From Chionoecetes opilio (taxonomy: Eukaryota; Arthropoda; Malacostraca; Decapoda; Majidae), in the NCBI GenBank assembly GCA_016584305.1, contig JACEEZ010016311.1, positions 27,501-91,500 of the forward strand: DNA of 64,000 nucleotides, written 5' to 3'. Both the position numbers and the translations under genes were made by a program. Below the pieces are notes generated by a model that saw only the letters and a program-made list of their open reading frames with translations, had not been told where the DNA came from and did not search any database. Positions 23,630-35,800 of this stretch are shown here, piece after piece; the stretch's first letter is position 1; the number at the start of each line of letters is the position of its first letter.

Positions 23630-24906
23630 CAGGCTCAAAGGGGCAGAGGAAGTGAAAGCGCGAGAGACATCTGGCGGCGTTAGCTTTCCCGAAAACTCGC
23701 CATTCATGACGCTGGCGAGCGGCGTGAAAGGCGTGAAAGGCGTGAAAGGCCTGGTTAGTGGCCTGCCGCCCAGACGGGTGCGGATCAAGCGCCCACTGTG
23801 GAAGGGCAAGAAACCCGCTCACTTCGCCTCGACATGTAATCACCGGAAGAGGAGGCGCCGTCGGAGTGAGCGTAGGAGGCCTCACAGCAAGCGAGGTAGG
23901 CCTCCGAGCGCCAGGATGACGAAGTGGACACACCCCTACCCGCCTCTGCCGCGCTTTCGGGGGGGTGACGAGCAGTTGAGCAACTAACTCCTGCAGTGTG
24001 TGGCCCCCGCCGAAGCTGGTACAGGTGGCAGTAACTGCTTGTTACGACGGTGGAGAGATGCACCGTGCCCGCTACCAGGCAGAGCCAGCCACAGCGTGCT
24101 GCTGTTAAGCCCTGTCGCACCGTCACCGGCGCCTTGCAGTGAAAGGCATGGTCTGTCGGGAAGTCGTGGCGCCTTTCCCACGGAGACTGGAGCAGTGGAG
24201 CCGGGTTAGAGCTGCGGAGGCCCAGTGGAGTGTAGAGACTCCTGGGCCGTGGTTACCTCTGAAGCGAGCCAAGGGGTAGAGGAGGTCCCCCTGTGGTTTG
24301 TGGCGCCTGGTTAAGGTTGCAGCTGTGTTCCTGCTGGTGTGAAGAGGGTGGCCTGGTGTGACTTTCCAACACTGCAGTGGCGGCTGGTGGATGGCGATGG
24401 AGGGACTTGCAGTTGTGAAGCTTTGGGGTGGTAATGTTTGGTAAAAGGTGGTTTGTTTAATGATGAGGCGAGTTGCCTTTCATTTGAGGAGTTTGTGTTA
24501 TATGTGCATGTAGCCATGTATTATGATTTTTTCTGTTTCTTTTTTAGGCCCGGTTCACACTTCACGTTTTTGCTGGACGTAGTCTACGTGCGTCTTGTCA
24601 TCAGTGACTCACAGTACGTCACAGTGACGTCACTTCCTGCCTGTGAAGTTTGAACCAGGCTCCGCGCGACCACCTGCTGGAGCAGTGTTGACGTCACTGA
24701 TCTTGACAGACGTGCGTCCCAGCCTCACATTATTCGGAGATCCCAATTCTTTGTCCGCGTCTACTTGGGCGTGGCGATCAGTGACGTCACTCTGACATCA
24801 CTGATCGCCACGCCCACGTAGACACGGACAGCAAAAACGTGTAGTGTGAACCCCGCCTTAGTTTTGGCTGGCCGAGGCCGGCCAGTTTTTGTGAGGGGAG
24901 GGCAGT
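23630..24906 (+). mobile_element. Internal region remnant of a gypsy-like non-autonomous LTR element
   Basis: Highly similar in order and wording to 47160-48740 in the gypsy-like element: GGCGTGAAAGGC, CCAGACGGGTGCGGATCAAG, GGAAGAGGAGGCGCCG, GGTGGCAGTAACTGCTTGTT, ACGGTGGAGAGATGCACCGT and CTGCAGTGGCGGCTGGTGG. It ends at a purine tract GTGAGGGGAGGGCAG, which fits a polypurine tract before a 3' LTR starting TGTTACG. No pol genes are present. No 5' LTR was recognised, and a MITE interrupts the region at 24547-24857. Confidence 0.65.
24547..24857. mobile_element. Harbinger-like MITE with TTA duplication
   Basis: The ends GGCCCGGTTCACACTTCACG and (reverse-complemented) GGCGGGGTTCACACTACACG match for nearly 30 bp, and TTA flanks both sides (24544-24546 and 24858-24860). 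A second pair of inverted segments (GATCAGTGACGTCAC and its complement) lies inside. The 311-bp size, 3-bp TTA duplication and GGTTCACAC-type ends are typical of PIF/Harbinger MITEs. It is non-coding. Confidence 0.75.
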
Positions 24907-26100
24907 GTTACGAACGCGCTCCTGGAGAACTCTGGCTCAAGATCGGGGGGAAGCCGTGTGTTTTGGGTGGGAGCCCTGTAGAAGAGAGACGGAGAGAGAG
25001 GGAGACGCCCGCCGGGGAAGAGACGCCGGGAGCAGGGAACAGAGGGGGAACTGCGGTGCCCAGTGGAGTTTTGTAGACTCCTGGGGCCGTAATTACCTCA
25101 GGGTCAGGCGAGCCAAGGGTAGAGGAAGTTCCCTGTGGTTTGAGGCGCCTGTGGAGGTGACAGCTGGACTGTTCCTGCTGGTTTAACCCTGGTGTGAGGT
25201 AAGGTGGCGTCTCCCGCGGAAAGTGACGTCTTCCGTGGCACTGTGTGGCGTTGGGAGGCACGGGAGACTTCCTGGGAGAGTAATTGCCCCTGTGGTAGTG
25301 TTGCGGCGCCTGTACGAGGCGGCCGGCAGTGTGTGTTGTGCCTGGGGTGGCACTGTGTGGCGTTAGGAGGCACGGGGGACTTCCTGGGAGAGGAATTACC
25401 CCTGTGGTAGTGTTGCGGCGCCTGTACGAGGCGGCCAGCAGTGTGTGTTGTGCCTGGGGTGGCACTGTGTGGTGTTGGGAGGCACGGGGGACTTCCTGGG
25501 AGAGGAATTGCCCCTGTGGTAGTGTTGCGGCGCCTGTACGCGGCGGCCGGCAGTGTGTGTTGTACCTGGGGTGGCACTGTGTGGCGTTGGGAGGCACGGG
25601 GGACTTCCTGGGAGAGGAATTGCCTCTGTGGTAGTGTTGCGTCGCCTGTACGAGGCGGCCGGCAGTGTGTGTTGTGCGTTGTGCCTGGGTTGGCACTGTG
25701 TGGCGTTGGGAGGCACGGGGGACTTCCTGGGAGAGTAATTGCCCCTATGGTGGTGTTGCGGCGCCTGTACGAGGCGGCCGGCTGTGTGTGTTGTGCCAGT
25801 GTGTCTTGGTGGGTTGTGGCGCCTGACGAGGCGGCCACTGTAGAGTGCCTGTGAGAGGTATTGGGGTTGTGACTGTTGGAGCGTCCCCTGCGACGGCCGA
25901 GGAAGAGGTCGGGGGGGTTGTGACGTGTGTTGTAGTGTCTAGAAGTTGTAGATTTGTAGTGAGTGACTTTGAAACTTGTACTGTGTGTTACTTCAATATA
26001 ACACCGTGAAAGGACCCCTTTGTGTTTGCCTAAACCCTTCCCCCCTGAGTGTGTGAACAGCCAGAGAAAGGGAACACAGCCTGGTAAGTCCTCAATTCCT
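24907..26100 (+). mobile_element. Candidate 3' LTR with internal tandem repeats
   Basis: Starts TGTTACGAACGC right after a purine-rich tract, as an LTR would. The 3' end could not be fixed because no partner LTR is visible in the window; 26100 is a rough limit. It contains the 112-bp tandem array. The minus-strand open frame across it only reflects the tandem repeat and G-rich composition. Confidence 0.4.
25225..25800 (+). repeat. 112-bp tandem repeat, about five copies
   Basis: GGCGTTGGGAGGCACGGG recurs at about 25248, 25360, 25472 (variant GGTGTTGGG), 25584 and 25704. Spacing is 112 bp, and 120 bp in the last step where GTTGTGC is duplicated. Each unit holds GACTTCCTGGGAGAG, GTAGTGTTGCGGCGCCTGTA and CGAGGCGGCCGGCAGTG. 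Units are highly similar, suggesting recent expansion. Confidence 0.9.
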
Positions 26101-26221
26101 AGCACGAGCCCTGTTTACGTGCTACGCGTCCCCCGTATGTCTTAAGCACCTGCCTGCTTCCCTGCATCTTAAGAGAACAGCCCGGAGCAGGTGTAGAGGA
26201 GCCTAGCTGAGGACAGCAAAA

Positions 26222-26512
26222 GGAGGGAGGCGTTCGTTTCAATATCATATAGAGTCATCAGCGTAAGAGTGGATAGGGCATTGAGCAAAGACTTTGAAGA
26301 TCATTAATTAATAATCTAGAGAGTGATAGGACCCTGAGGAACACCACAATTAATAGATTTAGGAGAACAATATGACTATCTACAGTAGATGCAATTTAAT
26401 GGTTTGAAAGGAAACTTGAGATGCAGGTGCATAGAGAAGGATAGAAACCAAAAGAGGGTATAGTTTGGGAGTCAAAGATTTGTGTCAGACTCAAACAAAA
26501 ACTTATGATATG
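26222..26512 (-). pseudogene. CR1-like LINE reverse transcriptase fragment (downstream part)
   Basis: The minus-strand translation includes INCGVPQG followed by a region ending LINDL-like (read as IINDLQSLLNALS), the RT GVPQGS and ND motifs of CR1-type LINEs. Frames are broken. The upstream continuation of the same RT lies at 41940-42004, beyond a 15.4-kb insertion, and reads GETFVVALDI immediately before the junction. Confidence 0.65.
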
Positions 26513-27012
26513 CAGAGGTGGGCGAGAGCGATACTTCGTGCGATACTGCGATACTGCGATACTATCGCACCGCCAAAATAGTATCGCAGTATCGCAGTAT
26601 CGCATAAGAATTCAAAGTAGCGGAGTATAAGTATTGCAACTCAAGTATCGCTTAAATTTCCCGCGATACTTTAAAAGACGACTTTTATGTTTTAAATAAA
26701 ATATGTCAGTTTAAAAATAAAAATATTATTACAATGTTTTAATGTGCCTAAACCGTAGTTTAAGTAAAATTGATCTTTTTTTGGCTAATACAGTGTTTTC
26801 TTAGGTAGCAAAGTATCGCAAAGCTAAATGTTTGGTATCGCAGTATCGCTGCGATACTATCGCTTTAAGAAAAAAGTATCGGTAGCGGAGTATCGCAGTA
26901 TCGCGTATCGTTTTGAGAAAATCCGAAAAGGTAGTGGAGTATCGCGTATCGAACTAGCGGAAAAAACGTATCGCAGTATCGTTATCGCACTACCAAAAAA
27001 AAGTATCGCACC

Positions 27013-27880
27013 TGTGGAAATTTATGTCACATACATATATTTAATATGAGGTCTTACCTGATTAAATTCCATATTCTATCTCATCCCGACACAATACCCC
27101 AGCTAATCAACTAACTAGGATACTTATCGGTGGATAGTAGGGTTGAATTACGTAGGCTTGAATTAATACTGCCTGTTCCGTGATCCAAAGTGGTCAGCGC
27201 GTGATCTAGACCGCCCGTGAAGGACTGAAGCGGAGGGCTGGAGGCGATGTGCTGGGCGTCAAGTGGTTCATCAAAACCATCACGGCGCGGTGTTTATAGT
27301 CACTGATACGTCTAGGAAGCTATTCAGGCTTAATAGACGCGGCACTGATATTTGCTATGTCGCTAAGACAAGTCCTATTGGTTTAACACTATATGTACAA
27401 AATGAACGTATGTACAAATCTCTTCATTATAATCAGAGAAGAAATATTAACTCGATAGAGGTGTGGAGTGAACTGATAGTATATTAGATGTTACTCCGCG
27501 AGGGTCTGGAAAAGTACTGACTTCTCCGGTGGGCGGGCGGCAGCGATCGCCACAAATTACACGTGTCACCTTTAGGTAGGCGGCAAGTGGACCACCACAA
27601 TTGGTGCAAATTTAAAGTACGGCGGCCAATGACCGGTCGCTCCAAATTAAGGTGCAAATGCTTACTAACTACTGGGAATGTTAATTTATATCATCCCAGT
27701 ACTTATCATTTACTTAAATTACCTTAATTATACCCATTGCCATTATAATTATATATATATATATACATCCCTATACGCATCCCTTTGATGAGCGAACAAT
27801 AACTCCCTCACTAGGGGGGGGGGGGAAACAAACCACCACTCTACCAATTATGAGAGGGTGGTTGGTGGATAATTTCTACA
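27013..27880 (-). repeat. LTR of the BEL/Pao element (3' LTR in the element's orientation)
   Basis: Nearly identical to 41059-41918; differences are mostly transitions plus small indels in an (AT)n and a G run. A 74-codon open frame on the + strand (27263-27487) is identical in both LTRs but antisense to the element, with no recognisable domain, so it is not called as a gene. Confidence 0.9.
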
Positions 27881-28217
27881 ACTGGGGGCCGGCGAAAACT
27901 GAAGTTCCGCTTCATGTGACATCACCCCAGGCCACATAACGCCGGAACATTTGAATAGTGGTTTCCGCACTTTGGTCTTTGGCTATTTAAAAATGTATAG
28001 CCCTGATAGAGGTACACGTGACTATACAGACATATACTTGATCGGGGGGAGAGTTATCTCCTGATGTTATAATATCCTCAGTATAGTCCTCACCATTGAC
28101 CTCCATTGGTTTTAGGATCTCTCTGTCAGCGGGAAGTTCACGGGGACCTAGATAGGAGACTAGTCTACCTTCAGATCTATTATATTTATTGAGAGATTTG
28201 AGGTAATATTTGACTGC

Positions 28218-28860
28218 CTATCTACCATGATGTATCCAAAATTTACACCTGATATCGGCTAATATTGTCGCCATTCCGCCATGTAATGAGTTCCTATGAT
28301 ATTCTTCCACCAACAATTTAGAAAGATGATGGCGTTTGGGAATTAGTATGGGATGGCAGGTGGTATTTGGAAGATCAGCTTTCAAATTTCGTCCTCGACA
28401 CCTAATTATGCCCTCATGATCAAGGTACAGACCTAATAATTTGGACAATTTGTTCCTATGGGGGCTGGCTGAGGCCAAGAGCTGATATTCCTCAGGAAAT
28501 ACCTGCTTTTGTATTGTTCTGACCCAAAACTTCAAAGGATCAGAGCTATCTCTTTTAATGGATTTGAAAACTAAATTAGTAGTCTTAATTAGTTTGCTCA
28601 GTAAGGAAAACCTTTCTATGTCTATCACAGGATCTGGGATCGATTCAGGTTCCCTTATTATATCTACAGATATGTCTGGCTGAGTGGAAACCTGTATAAG
28701 GCATATTATTACACTCTTTCAGCCAGGTAGGGCCTTTAAACCATAATCCTGTGTTCAATTTGAGGGTAGAATTTCCTCGTGACACATTATTATTAGGGTT
28801 TTCATTAGTGGCGATGTATTGTTTAAAAAGGGAAATTCATTTCCCCTTTTAATACCTCAC
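28218..28860 (-). pseudogene. BEL/Pao integrase N-terminal region and preceding pol segment
   Basis: The minus-strand ORF contains WVRTIQKQVFPEEYQLL, LLGLYLDHEGIIRCRGR, HPILIPKRHHLSKLLVEEYH and LHGGMATILADIRCKFWI. This order (pol linker, LD..G..R..GR, HP..LP..H, HGG...L..R..FWI) is the hallmark of the zinc-binding N-terminal part of Pao/BEL integrase. Upstream the same frame shows GLWFKGPTWL near 28740, also typical of Pao pol. The catalytic DDE core is missing; a stop precedes the LTR region. It is therefore a partial, non-functional pol. Confidence 0.85.
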
Positions 28861-30084
28861 TAATTGGTGTGGGCAAAAAGTGGTTCCAATTTGGTAATTA
28901 ATAGGGGCGTGCATGCTGGAATACTCTCCTCTTGTTCGGTTGGTGAGTATGTGGGAGGGCCCCCTTATTACTTCCCCACAGCTGGTGAAATAAAAAACGT
29001 TATGTATTTTGAGACCTCCTTGGGTAACCCCCGAAATAATCGGCGCCTTTTTTAATTGGAAGGGACCATCAACGTCCCAAAGGTATTCCCTAACATTTGA
29101 CCCCCTTTATCTCACTTTCAGCGTGTCTTTTACCCCTTTAAAAGAAATGTCCGCCCCCTTTTTTTTGCATAATTATTTTGAATGTTCTTTTCCAAATACC
29201 TAATCCACAAAAAATTTTTTTCTTTTCACCCCTTTTTTTCCCTAAAAACATGACTTTTGTAAAAGCGCGGGAAAAACAAAACACCACATTCCACCGTGGG
29301 CAAAAACTTCTGGCACGACACAAGAGGTAACCCCCCGCCCCGCCCCGACAAGACACACGGAGACTCGAAAAAAAATGTATACTTGGGGAATTTTTGGGGT
29401 GCTTCGGGATTTTTTTGTGCCACGGCACATATTTGCATCCGCAGGGGCACGGCAAAAAAGCCGTGCCATCCCGAGAGCTTAGCACCCATTCACAACCCAC
29501 ACGGCGACGATATATGTGTGCAGACCTTTGGGGACGGGGGGGGGGGGGTAGCCCCGGGGTACGCAGCCCCTATCCGGGGGCCTTCTACCACCCGCCGTCC
29601 CCCCCTTTCCCCGCCGCTGCCACACTGCCCATATATCGCGCCCCACATTTTGCAAATGGTGTAAGCTCTGGGAAAAACACAGCCCCCATGCTGCCACCAC
29701 ACGGATGCAAGAAAGCCACATCGCAAAAAAAATATATCAAAAACACCCAAAATTCCTAGTACTCTTTTTCTCAAGCTCCGCGCATATGTATCAGGGGGGT
29801 GTGGGGGGTCCCTGTTGGACGTGCCGACCCATGGTGCGCGTCTGCTAAAAACATTTGTGTTTTTGAGAGCACGGGGAATTTACAGATTTTGAAATGCGAC
29901 ATTTAAAACGGGTGACTGGATGAAAATGTGACAACAAGTGGATATACTCATCAGGCAAATTTTTTTTGCGCATTAAAATCAAAAATGATGAAAGGGTTTG
30001 GGACGTTTACTTTAACATTTAAAAACTAATCCCAAAATATTTAATTACTACGCAGCTACCCTAATTTATTTTTTCCCTAAGGAC
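28861..30084. other. Homopolymer-rich sequence of doubtful quality
   Basis: The stretch has an excess of runs (for example G at 29528-29538, T and A runs, C runs near 30900). No recognised gene or repeat family. Open frames on both strands are short and dissimilar to known domains. It lies where BEL/Pao RT would be expected. Confidence 0.5.
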
Positions 30085-32800
30085 CCAAACCAAAACTACG
30101 TCCGGTTTTTTTTACTCGGTGCTTGGGGGGATAAGGGGGGGTGCCGCGGGTGCCTACAAGGGGAACTACGGATGGAAGAATTTGATTTTTTTTGCGCGAA
30201 ATTAAATTTTCCCAGGTGCTATATTACTGTGCTCTGTTCTCGCTGACAACACTATAGAGAAACCTGAGGTAAGGGCTGATGTGCAAGGCTTCAAAAAAAA
30301 CCAAGAAAACGAGTATAAGAGCCTCGTCAAAGGTAAGAACTGGGGGGTACTAATGTGTCCCAAACCACTGCTTACTTCTTATGAGACCTTTCTGTGACTG
30401 TTTTCCTGGTTTAAAGGGCCTTTGCACATCAAACCCTCACCTCAGGTCTTCTATGTTGTCAGCGACCGGAAAATAGCCCGGAAAATCAATTTCGACCCCA
30501 AACAACTTGAATTTTTTCATCTCTAGGCTTTTCTTTGTAGGTTTGACATATTCTGTTTGATTGAAATTAAAAACCTTATTAATTGATTCCCTTTTTTTGT
30601 CTTTCCTCATAATAAGTAGTGGTACATCATGGTTTAAGTGTTACTTGCGAGCCAAGATTCTTGGTCTATACCACGGTTTCCCCCCCCCGGGCTTTCGCCC
30701 ACACGTCAAATTTGCCCAAAAGACATTTCGCCCAAATGTAAAGTCAATTCCCCCAAAAGTAAGAGTCAATTCCCCACTCTAAAGTCAATCGCCCACACGA
30801 TCCATGTCACGGAGTATGGAGCCTTCTTCCTCTGGGAAAATGGAATAACCACCAGTAACCTTGGGCGAAATGAAGGTAAAATTTTAGGTTTTTTACCATA
30901 CCCCCCCACTTCCCCCAACAAGTTTTGGGGACCTTTGGGAATGCGGGTTTTCGGGTGGGGAAAAAATTTTGGCGGAAACCTAATTAAAAATTTTTTTAGG
31001 GGGGAAAAATTCCCAGATAGGGTAATTTCCTTATGTCTACGAAATTGCCTAAAAAACCAAATTAAAACCCACCCCCGGGGCTTGACCCACCGTAACCCAA
31101 CCCAAGCAAAACCCAACCAACCCAAAACTAACCTAACAAAAACTAACCCAAAACCCACCCAAATCTAACTTACCCTAACCCAACCTAAATCCTACGGGGG
31201 GTGGGGGGGTTTTCGACAACAAAAAAATATAACCTAACCTCCTAGCCCTAGCCCCCATATGTGGGGGAAATGACTCCCTGTGTGGGGGAATTGACCTTGG
31301 GGAAATGACTCCATGGGTGGCGAAAAGCATGGGGCGAAATGACCGGTACCCCTTTCCACTCCCAACCTTTGCTTTGATTTATTTATTACCCTCCATAAAA
31401 ATAGAATAACCACGGTGACATACCCCCTTCCTCATGGTACCTGAGGTAAGAGTTTAAGATATTTTTTTCCCTACAAATCGGGAAAACTCGCTGACGGGAA
31501 TGGTTGGTTTGATTTTGCTTGGGTTATCTTATTTTCCTCCATCCCTAAACAAAGGGGCATAACCATGACTTCCCATCCTTGCCACCCCCCCCAACCTCCC
31601 CCCTAGGGTTGGGTTTATTTGTTTAGGTGCGAGAACCCTCCAACCCCCCCCCTAGGAGGTTGGTTAGTTTTTTTTGTTAGGGGGAGGTTAGATTTTGTTA
31701 GGTTAGGATTTGGGGGTTAGATTGGGTTTGGTTTGGTAGGTTTCGGGGGTCAAACCCCTAAAGGGGACTTAATTTTTATTAGGGGGGTTTTTTTTTGATT
31801 TGCAATTTTCTCTAGAATAAGGAAATTCCCCAGTCTAGGGAATTTTACCCCCCCTACACAACCCTTTAAATTTGTGTTTCCGACGCATAATTTGTTCCCC
31901 CCCCAAAACCCGCATTCCCACAGGTCCCCAAACTTGTTTGGGGGAAGTGGGCGAGTATGGTCAAACACTAGAAATTTACCGTCATTTCCCCCAAGGTTAT
32001 GGTGGTTCATTCCATTTCTGCCGAGGAAGATATAGTTACATGACTCCGGGGACATGGATCGTGGGGGCGAATTAAATTTGGAGTGGGCGAATTGACTCTT
32101 AACATGTGGGCGAATTGACTCTTACATGAGGGCGAAATGTTTTTGTGGGCGAATTGACGGTAACCGTGGTATAGACTCAAGAGTATGCATTGGCTCGTCA
32201 AGTAAACACTTAAACCATGATGTACCACTACTTTTTATGAGGAAAAGGGACAACAAAAGGAACTCAATTAATAAGGTATTTTAATTCAATCATAACCATG
32301 AATATGACAACCTAAAAAGAGAAGCCTACGACGATAAAAAAAATTTCGAGTTGTTTCGGTCGAAATTGATATTCCAGGTGCTATATTCCGTGCTCGCTGA
32401 AAACATAGAAAAGACCTGAGGTGAGGGTTGATGTGCAAAGGCTTCTAAACCAGGAAACAGTCACAGCAGAGTCTCATTAAGAAGTAAGCAAGTGGTGGGG
32501 ACACATTACGTACCTACCAGTTGCTACCTTTTTGACGAGGCTCTGTTATGACTCTGTTTCTTGGTTTAAAAAGCCTCTGCACATCAGCCATTACCTCAGG
32601 TCTTCTCTATAGTGTTGTCAGCGAAAACCCAGAGCACAGTAATATAGCACCTGGAATATCAATTTCGCGCAAAATAACTCTAAATTCTTCCATCCCCGTA
32701 GTTTTCCCTTCGTAGGTCCACCCGCGGCGACCCCGCCTTATCCCCACAATGCACCGATGTAAACAAACCGTGACGTAGTTATGTCTGGGGCCCATTGGAC
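30085..32800. mobile_element. Palindromic element of about 2.7 kb (two arms of about 1.3 kb)
   Basis: Sequence from 30085 to about 31440 is matched, reverse-complemented, by about 31440 to 32795. Paired landmarks include GGGGATAAGG (about 30129 and 32735), AGGTGCTATATTACTGTGCTC (30214 and 32636), GTAGTGGTACATCATGGTTT (30617 and 32210), GGCGAATTGACTC-type motifs (30720-30790 and 32080-32150) and CCCCAACAAGTTTGGG-like sequence (30910 and 31930). Each arm also contains a smaller inverted repeat. No coding region is evident. The left arm has many more homopolymer insertions than the right. A foldback-type transposon or a rearranged or assembly-derived inversion are both possible. Confidence 0.7.
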
Positions 32801-32803
32801 TAG

Positions 32804-35800
32804 TAGTCCATGAGCCAGGCCAGATATCGGTACCACCTGGGGTGACTAAACACGAATGGTACTAAAATGTTTATAGAGGGGACTGTAAATACATTAAGAT
32901 ATGATAGCCTTCCCGCATGGTAGCTTAGTTGATTTTTTGTTTGCAATGGGGGTGCTACCCATAAAAAAAGATTTTCAGCGTGACGCTCGGGGTTTTCCTC
33001 ATTTTCTTTAAAATCAATCACACGATCGTTGCGAAACTTTGGACACCTATGTAGAATTTGATTCTCTACCAGAGTTGTTCCTAGGTTTTTTTCAAATTTC
33101 CTCATATTTTGGGATTTTCCCCAAAAAAAAAAAAAAAATAGGGTTTTCCATAATCTGGAATAAATCCCTAAATATGGAGAAATTGAAAAATATACCCTAA
33201 CAGCTCTTGTAGCTAATTTGATTCTCTACAAGATTTATTCAGATGTATATTTCAAGTTTCCCATATTTAGGGGTTTATTTCATATTTGGTGATTTTTTGT
33301 GATATTTTGGGGATAATTTATTATTGGAAGGAGCAAACATATGTAGAATGGTTTCCATGTAAATGTGTTGTTTGTTTGTTCATGTAATGTTAATGGTGAT
33401 ATTTTTTTTGCAGGTGTGTGCTGACGTCTGACGGCATGATGCAACCATCAGCGAGGAAGAGAGCACGGATCGACTGTATCATCCACTGCTCTGATGATGA
33501 CAGCGATGCTCTGGTGTCACCACAGGATTTGGACTCCTGGAACACATTGCTCAGGGCTGCAGAGATCAGGCAGCATGACCCAGTCCTGGAAGCAGCCAAG
33601 GGCCTTGAAGAAGGGGGAATACCACACATACATTATCACCGTAAATGTCGTAGTCTCTTTACAATGAAGAAGTCACTGGATTCTATCCTTGCCAAGGGTG
33701 TCAAGATAGAATCAGCAAGCGTCGACCCCAGGAGGAGGGCATAAAGGGTTTGCCCCTAGTACTAGCAGGGTGTATGCCAAAGTATTGTCTCTTCTGCGAG
33801 AAGCCCAAGCAAGTACATGAAAGCAGCAAGACAAGGGAGCCACTCATCCAGTGTGTTGAGCTACGAGCAGATGAGAAGATCCGCAGAGCAGCAAAAGGAA
33901 ACTAAACCGGGAGAATCCTTGGTTTACTTAGCAGAGACCTTGTTGCTGCAGAGGGTCACTACCACAAGTCGTGCTACAAACTCTTCACAAAAGATGATTC
34001 CCCAGCGGCCGCCAGGTCGGGTTTGCAGGTGAAAATCAGGAAGAAAGCGAGGGGAGCACGCTACGAAGAGGCTGAGATAGAAGCCCTCAAGGAACTCTTC
34101 TTGTAATAAGGACTGAATTATTCCCCAACCCAGGGGTACTGCCTATGAAAAAACCTCACATCTAGGTTTGAGAGATCCATGATGCCCCCGTGGTATTATC
34201 CAACTGAAACCAGCGACAAAGAAACATGTTCGCTGAAAGATTGAAACCGAGTTTGGGGAATCACTACGTTTTTGTCCCAGATGAGAAAGGAAAGCTTCTA
34301 ATCTATCCACGCAGCCTCTCAATGGACGACCTTGCCCGACAAGCACACAAAATGACAAAAGATCTGCAAGAAGCAAGAGCAGCTAACTCTGAAGATATCT
34401 TAACCAAAGCAGGAATGCAGCTGAGGAAGAGATCAATAAGCAAGATGTGAGTCAGCCATGGCTCCCGATACAGATCAGAATGTTTTTCCCTGCAGCAGTC
34501 ACTAAATTCCTGCACACCCTGCTGACAGGAGAGTGTGAGTGTCAAACTCCCTCTGAAAGAGCTCAACGTCTTGCCACATCCTTGGGCAGGACTTGGTTTT
34601 TGCTGTTACCAGTGGCAAGACAAAGGCCACCCAAGCACGTACTGCTGTCCAATGCTGGTAAAGTGTTGACAGGAAACACAGAACTGATCCGAACTCTGAA
34701 TCGCTTGGCCACTGTGTGTCCTACTCAATGTTTGGGGAGATCGATACAGCCCTTGTATCCAGAAGCTGGAATGTTAAAAGGGATGACTTTCCACTGCCAG
34801 CAAACATCTACCCTGGTGTGTTCACAACCTGGCCTGGGATAACATCGACCGACTTGAAGAGACACTAAGTGGACCCAGGTACTTCTCACAGAGTCAATGG
34901 CATTGCTGTCCAGTTCCAGGTTGCAGGCTCTGTGCCAGAGAAGGTTTCCTGCCAGAGATTACCAAGTCCAAGATAAGAAGCATCACTCTGACCGCATCAA
35001 TTCTGCCAATATACAATTTTGGGGCGGCGGCAGGGCCACCCAGGTTTGAGACTGCGTATGTCGACACTACCAAAAGGTCCAGGATTCAAAGACCAAGAAC
35101 CATATCTGGCTTCTTACTCGAATGTCGGACCATGAAAAACCAGTCCATCAGCATTTTGGGACGGGGTCAACATCAAAATCCGCAGAGACATTGCAGTGGT
35201 CCAGGACACTGAAAGCTACCTGCCCACTATCAATGCTCCCGCAACAGAAATGTTCCACCGTTAATGAAGTCTTGGAGCAAACGCATGCCATCATGCAGTC
35301 CTACAGCTTAACAAGATTGTGTGCGTGTTTGATAAAAGCACTCTATGCCAAAGCTGCCGAGGTTCTTGGAAACAAGAGAAGTTCAAGAACATTATCATCA
35401 GGATGGGCGTCTTCCACACAATCTGCAATCTCCTTTTCCACCATAGGGAAAGAGGTTTCAGGATGCAGGTCTTAGAGATCAGGTGTCATCGCAGAAGGAT
35501 CGGTCAGGGGTGATGGACGGCCGGAGGTACAACAGAGCAGTGAGACTGCACAAGCTCGTGTATGAAGCACTGATGAGGCTTGCATGGAAAGGCTTCCTTT
35601 CCATGGCTAGAAGAAAACCATTAAAGGGGACATACACCATCTGGATGGAACACTGAAGAACATCAACAGCTTCCACAGCAATGTGTCTCAGGGAACCCTT
35701 TTCAAGAGCTGATGGAGAGTGAATCATGCACACATATCCTGAAGCTTTTCCCAGTTTATCTTGAGACCCTAAGAGATGAACACAACCTCTCAGCATTGGA

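Noticed and set aside
24908..26105. Long minus-strand open frame in the 112-bp repeats
   Set aside because: Repetitive Pro/His/Thr translation that follows the tandem repeat, with no domain; it is a composition effect.
27263..27487. 74-codon frame identical to 41309-41533
   Set aside because: Its conservation is explained by lying in two nearly identical LTRs. It is antisense to the element and shows no domain.
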